Origin: Pedobacter agri PB92
Lineage (GTDB): Bacteria; Bacteroidota; Bacteroidia; Sphingobacteriales; Sphingobacteriaceae
NCBI RefSeq assembly: GCF_000258495.1
Contig: NZ_AJLG01000037.1
Location: forward strand, 1-33,281
Direction: 5' to 3'
Length of the DNA: 33,281 nt
Both the position numbers and the translations under genes were made by a program. Shown one piece after another: positions 1 through 7,150 of the stretch (the first letter of the stretch is position 1; every line of letters begins with the position of its first letter). The notes under the pieces were generated by a model. That model was not told where the DNA came from. It worked only from the letters and a program-made list of their open reading frames with translations, and searched no databases.

Positions 1-212
1 CTGATCAATGCGAAAATCAAACCTTTGTCGAAGTGGTTAATTGGACCATTTACCTTCTTATTAAGACAAATTATTAATTATAGTCGAAACCTTCGGCTTC
101 AGATTTTGAAATAATCAGCTAATTGTCAATATAAAGACAAGATAAATGTTAATGAAGGTTCACTATGCCTATTTTTCTATCTTTGTTGCCAGCTTTTACA
201 ACAATATACAAC

Positions 213-647
213 ATGAAAAAAAGTGCAATCATCGGTCTGATTACCATTGCAATTTCTGTGGGAATCTTATTTAGCTTAAACGCGAATACGGATACTTATT
301 CTAATTTTAAAGAAGCCTCAACTTCTGGTAAAGAAGAACACGTAATGGGCTACTGGGAAAAATCGATGGGCATGTATTATGATGCGGTAAAAGATGCCAA
401 TCACTTTTCATTTCATATGAAAGATGAAAAAGGAGAAATTCGTGAAGTAATTTATAATGGCACGAAACCTCAGGATTTTGAAAAATCTGAAAAACTTGTG
501 CTCATCGGAAAGATGGACAAGGACAAATTTTATGCGTCGAAAATTTTAATGAAGTGCCCATCTAAATACAACGATAATCTTGTTGAAGTAAATAAAGATG
601 GAAAAGTAGATACAGTAGACCAGAACGGCGATAAAAAATATAATTAA
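213..647 (+). CDS. ccmE: Cytochrome c maturation heme chaperone CcmE, CXXXY type
   Basis: Membrane-anchored periplasmic heme chaperone of the System I cytochrome c maturation pathway; it receives heme from CcmC and passes it to CcmF. The 144-residue product has one N-terminal membrane anchor (about residues 4-22) and an OB-fold-like domain. The usual heme-ligating His motif is replaced by Cys115-Pro-Ser-Lys-Tyr119, the CXXXY variant known from some bacteria and archaea. I chose the ATG at 213 because a further-upstream ATG (165) would add 16 residues ahead of a normal signal anchor. The gene lies 5 nt ahead of ccmF, so the two are probably cotranscribed. Family assignment rests on size, topology, motif and the ccmF neighbour. 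CcmA-D are not in the window and presumably lie upstream. Confidence 0.88.
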   Translation: MKKSAIIGLITIAISVGILFSLNANTDTYSNFKEASTSGKEEHVMGYWEKSMGMYYDAVKDANHFSFHMKDEKGEIREVIYNGTKPQDFEKSEKLVLIGKMDKDKFYASKILMKCPSKYNDNLVEVNKDGKVDTVDQNGDKKYN

Positions 648-652
648 TCTTA

Positions 653-3118
653 ATGGACATTCAATTTGTAGGCGAAAACCTGTTACCGGGTAAAATCGGA
701 CAGTTTTTTATTGTGTTGGCTTTTAGTGCATCGTTACTTTCAACAATCGCATATTTTTTTGCCAGTCGCAAAGAAAATTTAGAAGATAAATCTTGGAGAA
801 ATCTCGGTAGAATTGGATTCCTGGTGAATTGGGCCAGTATTGTTGGTATCGGTATCACCTTGTTTTACCTTATTCTTGGTCATTATAACGAATATAATTA
901 CGTTTATTTTCACTCTTCGAAGGCACTTCCTATTTATTATATTGTTTCTGCCTTTTGGGAAGGACAAGAAGGAAGTTTCTGGCTATGGGCTTTTTGGCAA
1001 TCATTCTTAGGTGCGCTGTTAATCTGGAAGGCTAAGACCTGGGAACGCCCGGTAATGACGGTAGTGGCATTTTCGCAGGTTTTTTTAACCTCGATGATGT
1101 TGGGCGTTGAGATTTTCGGCGAACGTATCGGAAGTTCTCCATTCATCTTATTAAGGGATGCTGTTGATTTAAAAGCGATGGCTCCTGTGGTATTTGCCAA
1201 TCCGGAAAACTTTGCAAAATATTTAACTTTCATAACCGATGGAAGGGGATTAAATCCATTGTTGCAAAACTATTGGATGGTTATTCATCCACCAACCCTG
1301 TTTTTAGGTTTCGCCAGTATGGTTGTTCCGTTTGCTTATGGAATTGCAGCTTTATGGCAAAAGAGGTATAAAGATTGGATTAAACCTGCCATGCCATGGA
1401 CGCTTTTTGCAGTGATGGTTTTAGGTACAGGTATTATTATGGGTTCATTCTGGGCCTACGAAGCATTAAACTTTGGTGGTTTCTGGGCCTGGGATCCGGT
1501 AGAAAATGCATCACTCATTCCATGGCTTACGCTTATTGGCGCTGTACACGTAATGATCGCTTACAAAAACACAGGCCATGCTTATTTTACAGCCATTGCA
1601 CTTGTTTTCTTAAGTTTCTTATTGGTACTATATGCTTCTTTCTTAACCCGAAGCGGTATTTTGGGCGACACTTCAGTTCACTCATTTACGGATATGGGTA
1701 TGTTCGGGCACTTGATTTTGTATAATGTGGTGTTTGCAGCCCTTGCAGTTTATCTAGTGATTAAGAGATGGAAGGAATTGCCAATTACCACAAAAGATGA
1801 AGAGACCTATTCACGTGAATTCTGGATGTTTATTGGTGCCTTGGTGGTAACGGTTGCCTGTATTCAGGTGATTTTTTCTACATCAGTTCCGGTGTTTAAT
1901 AAGGCATTTGGAACAAACTTTTCTCCACCAATTGATGCTGTAAAATACTATAACAAGTGGCAGGCACCATTTGCCGTTCTGATAACATTGATTTCTGGTT
2001 TTTCTCAATATTTGAAATATAAAAGAACAGATCCACGCAAGTTTTATAGCAGTTTAATATCTGTGGTATTGTTCTCTATCGTTTTAACAGCCGCTTTGGT
2101 GTATGTTGCAGACATTTATACCAACACGATGTACATTTTGATTACATTCAGTTGTTTGTTTGCAGTGTTTTCAAATGCAGCAATATTGTATCAGGCATTT
2201 GGTGGCAAAGCAAAGCTGGCTGGTTCAGCCATTGCACACATCGGTTTCGCCTTTTTAATTTTGGGCGCATTAATTTCGGCAGCAACCAATAAACCGCTGT
2301 CTATCAATGCCAATAATTTCATTCCGGTTAAAGATTTCGAAAAAACCGAAAAACCCGGAGAGAATATCATGTTATATAAGAATGAGCCTAAGCAAATGGG
2401 CAAATACAGTGTAACATATGTAAGTGATACCACTAAAGCGCCAAACACGATTTATACTTTAAACTTTAAGGTTTTAGATAAAGAAGGGAAGGTTAAGGAA
2501 GATTTCAATTTACACCCACACGTGCAGGATAATGAGAAAATGGGATTAATCGCTTCGCCGGATACCAAACATTATTTAACCTATGATGTGTATACGCATA
2601 TCACGAGTGCGGCAATAAAAAAGGAATCTCACGATGATCATGAAGGTCACTCTGATGATGAGAATTACAAAGCACCAAGAATTGTTAAAGTAGCGGTTGG
2701 TGATACGATTCATACTTCAAGTGGGGTTGTAACTGTAAAAGCCTTAAATAATAAACCAATTGTAAAAGATTTAGTATTGGCGCAAGGCGATTACGCAGTA
2801 GGTTTACCATTGGAAATTAACTCGGCTGGTAAAATTTATACGGCAGAGCCGATGTTTTTAATAAAAGGAAACAATACTTTCGATTTTGCCCGTAAAGTAG
2901 AGGAGCTGGACTTAAAATTTAGGTTTGCGCAAGTTCTGCCTGACGAAAAAAAGGTAGAACTTCAAATTTTTGAAAAACCACAGCAAGCTAAAGATTGGGT
3001 TGTTTTTAAAGCGATTGAATTTCCATTCATTAATTTATATTGGGCAGGTACCATTATAATGGTTGTGGGTTTCTTACTTTCTATTTTTAGAAGAAGAAAA
3101 GAAGCGAAAATCGCTTAG
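653..3118 (+). CDS. ccmF: Heme lyase CcmF/CcsA-type cytochrome c biogenesis protein
   Basis: Polytopic inner-membrane component of the cytochrome c heme lyase, which ligates heme from CcmE to apocytochrome CXXCH motifs. The product has 821 residues. It carries the WWD heme-handling signature (FWAWDPVENASL, residues 277-288), a candidate heme-ligand His at IHPPTLFLGF (His212), a GQEGSFWLW segment near residue 104, and FLTRSGILGDTSVHSF near 330-345 with a second candidate His. About a dozen transmembrane segments are followed by a large periplasmic domain (about 550-790) with a His/Asp-rich patch, then a final transmembrane helix. The length is greater than the roughly 650 residues of E. coli CcmF, the extra being in the periplasmic part. 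The start lies 5 nt after ccmE and the stop 3 nt before the next gene, giving a tight operon. Confidence 0.95.
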   Translation: MDIQFVGENLLPGKIGQFFIVLAFSASLLSTIAYFFASRKENLEDKSWRNLGRIGFLVNWASIVGIGITLFYLILGHYNEYNYVYFHSSKALPIYYIVSAFWEGQEGSFWLWAFWQSFLGALLIWKAKTWERPVMTVVAFSQVFLTSMMLGVEIFGERIGSSPFILLRDAVDLKAMAPVVFANPENFAKYLTFITDGRGLNPLLQNYWMVIHPPTLFLGFASMVVPFAYGIAALWQKRYKDWIKPAMPWTLFAVMVLGTGIIMGSFWAYEALNFGGFWAWDPVENASLIPWLTLIGAVHVMIAYKNTGHAYFTAIALVFLSFLLVLYASFLTRSGILGDTSVHSFTDMGMFGHLILYNVVFAALAVYLVIKRWKELPITTKDEETYSREFWMFIGALVVTVACIQVIFSTSVPVFNKAFGTNFSPPIDAVKYYNKWQAPFAVLITLISGFSQYLKYKRTDPRKFYSSLISVVLFSIVLTAALVYVADIYTNTMYILITFSCLFAVFSNAAILYQAFGGKAKLAGSAIAHIGFAFLILGALISAATNKPLSINANNFIPVKDFEKTEKPGENIMLYKNEPKQMGKYSVTYVSDTTKAPNTIYTLNFKVLDKEGKVKEDFNLHPHVQDNEKMGLIASPDTKHYLTYDVYTHITSAAIKKESHDDHEGHSDDENYKAPRIVKVAVGDTIHTSSGVVTVKALNNKPIVKDLVLAQGDYAVGLPLEINSAGKIYTAEPMFLIKGNNTFDFARKVEELDLKFRFAQVLPDEKKVELQIFEKPQQAKDWVVFKAIEFPFINLYWAGTIIMVVGFLLSIFRRRKEAKIA

Positions 3119-3121
3119 ATC

Positions 3122-3886
3122 ATGAAGATTGTTTTACTAGGTTCGGGAAATGTAGCCACGCATTTAGCTAAAGCATTAAAGGCTAATGGTGAAGATGTGT
3201 TACAGATTTATAGTCCGAATCTTGAAAATGCCAGATCGCTTGCTAATCAGTTGTCTGCAGAGGCAGTTGATGACCTTTCGCACATTAATCAAGACGCTGA
3301 ATTATATATCATTTCGGTGAAAGATGATGTTATTGAGCAGGTAGCAGCGTCATTAGCTCATGTAAATGGGCTGGTGGTTCATACTTCTGGCACAACTGAT
3401 ATTCAAGTGCTTGCTTCGCATGTTAAGCAAGCTGGCGTTTTCTATCCGCTGCAAACGTTTTCTAAAGCCAAAGATGTTTCTTTTCTGAACATTCCACTTT
3501 GTATTGAGGCTACAGATCAAACTCAGCTCAGCATGCTAAGGCAACTGGCTTCTAAACTAAGCGAAAAGGTTTACGAACTGGATGGACAAAAAAGAAAGGT
3601 ACTGCATTTGGCAGCAGTTTTTGCTTGCAATTTTCCTAATCATTTATATGCCATGGCGAATGAAATTCTCCAGGAAAATGATTTGGATTTTGATATTATC
3701 AGACCTCTTATTGCCGAAACTGCTGATAAGGTAATGAGTAACCTGCCCGAAAATGTGCAAACCGGGCCGGCAATAAGGAATGATGAAACCACTATGAGTA
3801 AACATTTAGGGATGTTAGAAAGCAAGCCTGAAATGAAGCACATTTATCAAACATTAAGCGATAGCATAAAATTAACGCTGAAATAG
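3122..3886 (+). CDS. Rossmann-fold plus DUF2520 oxidoreductase-like protein
   Basis: A 254-residue protein with an N-terminal NAD(P)-binding Rossmann fold (LLGSGNVATHLAKAL, residues 4-18, a GxGxxA/G-type loop) and a C-terminal all-helical DUF2520 domain (about 120-250), the layout of 6-phosphogluconate dehydrogenase-like or ketopantoate reductase-like enzymes. The motif HTSGTTDIQVL, then GVFYPLQTFS, is characteristic of this Bacteroidota family. The substrate is unknown and I do not assign one. It starts 3 nt after ccmF and is probably cotranscribed with it. In related genomes this family often lies close to kdsC and maf, and both occur just downstream here (4670 and 5826). That conserved association is from memory and is not proof of shared function. 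Confidence 0.85.
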   Translation: MKIVLLGSGNVATHLAKALKANGEDVLQIYSPNLENARSLANQLSAEAVDDLSHINQDAELYIISVKDDVIEQVAASLAHVNGLVVHTSGTTDIQVLASHVKQAGVFYPLQTFSKAKDVSFLNIPLCIEATDQTQLSMLRQLASKLSEKVYELDGQKRKVLHLAAVFACNFPNHLYAMANEILQENDLDFDIIRPLIAETADKVMSNLPENVQTGPAIRNDETTMSKHLGMLESKPEMKHIYQTLSDSIKLTLK

Positions 3887-3908
3887 CATAATTACGGCTT
3901 TTGCTTCT

Positions 3909-3916
3909 TACTTTTG
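3909..3916 (+). promoter_or_regulatory. Candidate -7 promoter element of the ferredoxin gene
   Basis: TACTTTTG matches the Bacteroidota -7 consensus TAnnTTTG exactly and ends 10 nt before the ferredoxin ATG (3927), implying an almost leaderless transcript. I see no clear TTTG -33 element at the expected distance, so this rests on the -7 box and position only. Confidence 0.45.
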
Positions 3917-3926
3917 CAAAATAATT

Positions 3927-4259
3927 ATGAGCATTTTTAAACTAAAAATAAATTTTGAAGAAGCAGATCATGCCCCTGTAGAATTACCTATAGCTGCTGG
4001 TGAATCTGTTTTAGATGTTTGTCTGGATAACGGCATTGAACTTCAGCATAACTGCGGAGGCGTTTGCGGCTGCAGTACCTGCCACGTTTACGTAACTAAA
4101 GGCATGGATAATATCGAAGAAATCTCAGATAAAGAAGAAGATTTTATTGATAGAGCGGTTCGTCCAAGGATAACTTCCCGACTGGGTTGCCAGTGTGTGG
4201 TGATCGATGGAGATATCGAGGTAACTATTCCAGATCAATCTGGCTTTATGGGCCACTAG
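3927..4259 (+). CDS. fdx: Adrenodoxin-type 2Fe-2S ferredoxin
   Basis: Small soluble electron carrier of the ISC-type ferredoxin family, which supplies electrons for Fe-S cluster assembly. The 110-residue product contains the C-x5-C-x2-C...C ligand pattern: Cys43, Cys49 and Cys52 in HNCGGVCGCSTCHVY, and Cys88 in LGCQC. Two further cysteines (47 and 90) flank these. The negatively charged helix (DNIEEISDKEEDFID, about 61-75) is the expected partner-docking region. iscX follows after a 98 nt gap, so the fdx-iscX order seen at the end of the E. coli isc operon is kept, while iscS, iscU, iscA and hscBA are absent here. The assignment to an Fe-S assembly role combines family and neighbour. Confidence 0.9.
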   Translation: MSIFKLKINFEEADHAPVELPIAAGESVLDVCLDNGIELQHNCGGVCGCSTCHVYVTKGMDNIEEISDKEEDFIDRAVRPRITSRLGCQCVVIDGDIEVTIPDQSGFMGH

Positions 4260-4357
4260 TTAGCCCTAAAATCTTAGTCTGAAGACATAGGACAGGATTT
4301 TTTAACTAGGCCATGCAATAAAACATTTAAACTTTAAAACTTTTCAAACTAACAAAC

Positions 4358-4603
4358 ATGAATAACGATAAATTTGCCTTACCTTTTTACTGGAACGATT
4401 ATGAAGATATTGCAATGTCTTTATATGAAAAATTTGGCGATGAGTTTGGCGAAACAAAAATCTACCGAATCCGTTTCACTGAACTTTTAGAATGGGTTTT
4501 GGAACTGCCAAACTTTAAAGGCACCCGTGAAGAAAGCAGCGAAGGCCATCTGGAGCAAATTCAATCGGCCTGGGTTTACGAGTGGAGAGATAACCAGGAT
4601 TAG
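4358..4603 (+). CDS. iscX: Fe-S cluster assembly protein IscX
   Basis: An 81-residue acidic protein of the IscX/YfhJ family, a small iron-binding regulator that contacts the cysteine desulfurase IscS in proteobacteria. Family features are the opening FYWNDYEDIAMSLYEKFGDE, the central IRFTELLEWVLELPNF (compare the VRFTDMHQWICDLEDF region of E. coli IscX) and the terminal AWVYEWRDN. It has about 15 more residues than E. coli IscX, mainly at the N-terminus. It follows the ferredoxin gene, matching the fdx-iscX order of isc operons. Whether its partner here is an Isc- or Suf-type desulfurase cannot be told from the window. I see no clear promoter of its own. Confidence 0.88.
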   Translation: MNNDKFALPFYWNDYEDIAMSLYEKFGDEFGETKIYRIRFTELLEWVLELPNFKGTREESSEGHLEQIQSAWVYEWRDNQD

Positions 4604-4669
4604 TCTTGAATATGGAGTTTTAAGTCGTTAACCGGCTTTTTGCTTTAAACTTTTAACATTCAATTCGAC

Positions 4670-5199
4670 ATGTTTCTTCAAAAGCTGAAAAGCATTACCA
4701 CCTTTATTTTTGATGTTGATGGTGTGCTTACAGATGGTTCTGTTCAGGTGACTGATAGTGGACAATCTTTACGTACATTTAATATCAAAGATGGTTATGC
4801 CATGCAACTGGCAGTAAAGCGGGGATATCACGTATGTATCATTTCTGGTGGTGATGGAATTGCAATGGGGAAACGGTTTTTTAATCTTGGTATTACTGAC
4901 GTATTTTTTAGGTACAGGAGATAAGGTGGCAATTTTTTAATCAATATCTGATTGATAAAAATATCAATGCCGAAGATGTGCTTTACATGGGTGATGATAT
5001 TCCTGATCTAAAAGTAATGCAATTGGTGGGCTTACCAACTTGTCCGGCTGATGCCGTAGAGGAAATTAAAGCCATTTCTACATTTGTTTCTCCTTACACT
5101 GGGGGTAAAACTGCCGTTCGTGATATCATAGAAAAAGTAATGAAGGTGCAGGGAAGGTGGCATGATGAAAATCCCGCTGCTTCCGATTCTGGTAAATAA
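4670..5199 (+). pseudogene. kdsC: KdsC-like HAD phosphatase, disrupted by two frameshifts
   Basis: Reads as a 3-deoxy-D-manno-octulosonate 8-phosphate phosphatase, the Kdo (lipopolysaccharide core) pathway step releasing inorganic phosphate. The N-terminal part (4670 on) carries the HAD nucleophile motif FIFDVDGVLTDG (Asp15, Asp17) and IISGG; the C-terminal part carries GDDIPD (motif IV) and a GGKTAVRDIIE tail. The two parts are in different frames. Removing one T from the six-T run at 4904-4909 and one from the six-T run at 4933-4938 restores a continuous product of about 175 residues reading VFLGTGDKVAIFNQYLIDKN across the junction, a normal KdsC length. Both lesions are +1 in identical homopolymers 29 nt apart, and the rest is well conserved, so sequencing error is more likely than decay. 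KDO-specific function is inferred from subfamily motifs. Confidence 0.85.
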
Positions 5200-5358
5200 A
5201 TGATCAGCAGCATTGATCAGTTTCATACGGGTAGCGTGCTTATACCAAAGTATTTTAAAGCCATTTCCTTTTATTCTGCAACAAGGAAGTTACACCTTCT
5301 GTGTTAAACTATCCCGCTTGGATTTACTCCAACAAGTCTAAATTTCAAAACAAAAAAC

Positions 5359-5748
5359 ATGAAAAAATTAATGATGATTTGTGCATTGTTATTCTCAGTA
5401 ATAACTTATGCAAGTGCGCAGCAAGGTGGTGGTCGTGGTGGTATGATGATGAAGCCTGAAGACAGGGTGAAACAACTGGATGAAAAACTGAAACTGAGCG
5501 AAGAGCAAAAAACCAAATTAACTACTGTTTTTACAGAACAAGCAGACGCGATGAAAAAAATGCGTGAAGAAGCGCAAGGCGGAGACAGAGACGCGATGAG
5601 AGAGAAAATGCAAAAATTCCGTACAGACAGCGATGTTAAAGTGAACGCAGTGTTAACTGAAGATCAGAAAAAGATGTATAAAACCTGGCAGGATGAGCAG
5701 CGTGCTGAAATGCAGAAGCGTATGCAGGAGCGTGGCGGAAACAACTAA
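5359..5748 (+). CDS. Small secreted Spy/CpxP-like helical protein
   Basis: A 129-residue exported protein. A signal peptide covers about residues 1-20 (cleavage near ASA-QQ), followed by a Gly/Met-rich stretch (QQGGGRGGMMM) and a charged, helical, Met/Gln/Lys/Glu-rich body containing two LTXXQ-like segments: KLSEEQKTKL and VLTEDQKKMYKTW. This resembles periplasmic Spy/CpxP-type proteins, which act as chaperones or metal-stress sensors in proteobacteria, but similarity is at the level of composition and repeat pattern. A strong terminator (5765-5800) ends the unit. Closely similar small proteins are common in Bacteroidota and mostly uncharacterised; I would not assign a specific function. Confidence 0.7.
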   Translation: MKKLMMICALLFSVITYASAQQGGGRGGMMMKPEDRVKQLDEKLKLSEEQKTKLTTVFTEQADAMKKMREEAQGGDRDAMREKMQKFRTDSDVKVNAVLTEDQKKMYKTWQDEQRAEMQKRMQERGGNN

Positions 5749-5764
5749 GTTTGATAATAATATC

Positions 5765-5800
5765 AATAACAAAAGCGGCTTATCGGCCGCTTTTGTTATT
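5765..5800 (+). terminator. Rho-independent terminator after the Spy-like gene
   Basis: Perfect 15-bp inverted repeat: AATAACAAAAGCGGC (5765-5779) and its complement (5786-5800) around a 6-nt loop, with a T-rich 3' arm. It lies 17 nt after the stop at 5748. The A-rich 5' arm would let it work in both directions. The maf start codon is only 26 nt beyond it. Confidence 0.85.
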
Positions 5801-5825
5801 TTAGCGCCGTTAAAAAATCCTAGTT

Positions 5826-6389
5826 ATGCTGTACAACACACCAATTATCCTTGCTTCAAAATCGCCCCGTCGTCAAGAACTTTTAACGTTGATGGGATTA
5901 AATTTTAAAGTGGAACTCAAAGAGGTTGATGAAAGCTATCCGGAAGAGTTAAGCCCGGCCGAAATTGCAGTTTATATATCAGAACAAAAAGCCAAAGCAT
6001 TTAAAGCAAATGGTGAAATCGTAATTACCGCAGATACGATTGTGGCTTTGAATGGAGAAATTTTAGGCAAGCCAAGAGATCGGGGGCATGCACAGGAAAT
6101 GCTTTCAAAGCTATCTGGCAGTAAACATGAGGTTTTTACAGGTGTAACACTTGTTAAAGGAACGCAAATGTTTTCTTTCTATGATCGTACTGCCGTTTAT
6201 TGTAGAAATGTTACAAGTGAGGAAATTGATTTCTACATTGATCATTACAAGCCGTTTGATAAAGCCGGCAGTTATGGAGTACAGGATTGGTGGGGAATTG
6301 CGGTGGTGCAAAAAATTGAAGGATCTTACACCAATGTAATGGGCTTACCAACGGAAAAGCTGTATGCTGAGCTTCAAAAATTGATATAA
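5826..6389 (+). CDS. maf: Maf family nucleotide pyrophosphatase
   Basis: Cytoplasmic nucleoside triphosphate pyrophosphatase of the Maf/YhdE type, a house-cleaning enzyme hydrolysing non-canonical or dTTP/UTP-type nucleotides. The 187-residue product has the family N-terminus IILASKSPRRQELL (Ser-x-Arg-Arg phosphate-binding loop, residues 7-20), the catalytic TADTIVALNGEILGKP with Asp70, the GSKHEVFTGVTLV strand (about 95-108), and DKAGSYGVQDWWG with a C-terminal GLPTEKLY. It begins just beyond a strong terminator, so it probably has its own promoter; TATTTTAG (5797-5804), a one-mismatch -7 box, overlaps the terminator 3' arm. Substrate specificity (dTTPase versus 7-methyl-GTPase subgroup) is not settled by what I can see. 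Confidence 0.95.
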   Translation: MLYNTPIILASKSPRRQELLTLMGLNFKVELKEVDESYPEELSPAEIAVYISEQKAKAFKANGEIVITADTIVALNGEILGKPRDRGHAQEMLSKLSGSKHEVFTGVTLVKGTQMFSFYDRTAVYCRNVTSEEIDFYIDHYKPFDKAGSYGVQDWWGIAVVQKIEGSYTNVMGLPTEKLYAELQKLI

Positions 6390-6448
6390 TTTCAGATGAA
6401 TTATGGAATCATAAAATCTTTTTCATCATGTAGGCAAATACTTTAAAG

Positions 6449-7150
6449 ATGAAAAAGACGCAAGCCATAGTTACGATCGATAAACCTTGTGCCCAGAACT
6501 GGGACGAAATGGAAAAAAAAGATGGGTTTAATTTTTGCGAAGCCTGTAATAAGTGCGTAATCGATTTTACAGGTTACAGTAATGCCGAAATTATCAAGAC
6601 ATTGGCTAATGCTTCATCAGAAGTTTGTGGAAGGCTTAGTAAAAATCAACTGGCGCAACTCAACTATCATTTAGCTGTGGTGCCACCGAATAGAAACTGG
6701 ATGAAATATTTGGGCGTTTTGGCTATAGGTGTAAGCATATTTGGCCAAACTTTAAGCGCCAGTGCTGCCAATTTCCCGGTTAATACTGAAATTTCAACTG
6801 AATTGAAAGGTAACGCTGATGAACTAAAGCCGATTACGATCAAAAAAGTAAGCGGCAGAATTGTTGGTGCTGATAAAAAACCTTTGCAAGGCATCAAGTT
6901 AATAATTCCAAACACCAAGTATTACGCCCTCACTGATAAAGATGGGCGATATGAAATTAAATTCGCTCAGGGTATTCATCCAAAAAACAACATTATTATT
7001 GTTCAGAGTTTGAGGTTTACAGGCGAGATACCAATTAATTTTTCGATGGAAAAACAAAGAGATTTATTGGCTCAGGATCGTGACACAATAATTTTGGGTG
7101 GTATCGGTTATCGACCTTTAAAAACGAGCGATAAGGTTACAAAAAGTTAG
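6449..7150 (+). CDS. Membrane protein with Cys-rich N-terminus and carboxypeptidase-regulatory-like domain
   Basis: A 233-residue protein of unknown function. The N-terminal 60 residues hold a conserved Bacteroidota cysteine module: KPCAQNWDEM (Cys14), then FCEACNKCVIDFT (Cys30, 33, 36) and VCGRL (Cys60). Its spacing suggests a small metal-binding site. A single transmembrane segment follows at about 84-106. The C-terminal part (131 to about 215) looks like a carboxypeptidase-D-regulatory-like beta sandwich (SGRIVGADKKPLQGIKLIIP, TDKDGRYEI), a fold common in Bacteroidota surface and TonB-linked proteins. The likely topology is cytoplasmic Cys module and periplasmic sandwich. The same N-terminal module also occurs on some TonB-like proteins, to my recollection. 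The stop overlaps the convergent ppx gene by 14 nt. Confidence 0.75.
   Translation: MKKTQAIVTIDKPCAQNWDEMEKKDGFNFCEACNKCVIDFTGYSNAEIIKTLANASSEVCGRLSKNQLAQLNYHLAVVPPNRNWMKYLGVLAIGVSIFGQTLSASAANFPVNTEISTELKGNADELKPITIKKVSGRIVGADKKPLQGIKLIIPNTKYYALTDKDGRYEIKFAQGIHPKNNIIIVQSLRFTGEIPINFSMEKQRDLLAQDRDTIILGGIGYRPLKTSDKVTKS

Noticed and set aside
1..114. Open plus-strand frame running from the window edge to a stop at 112-114 that could be the end of an upstream gene
   Set aside because: Only 37 codons, another frame is also open for a while, and the residues match no CcmC/CcmD tail I recognise.
152..274. Possible 40-codon CcmD-like frame overlapping the ccmE start
   Set aside because: No single hydrophobic helix typical of CcmD, and it overlaps ccmE out of frame by about 60 nt.
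4260..4357. Weak inverted repeat (AAAATC/GATTTT) after the ferredoxin gene as a terminator
   Set aside because: The stem is only 6 bp with a long loop, and iscX downstream is expected to be cotranscribed.
4890..4940. Programmed ribosomal frameshifting in kdsC
   Set aside because: A -1 shift at the first T6 run leads straight to a TAG stop in that frame; two independent +1 shifts would be needed, for which no known signal is present.
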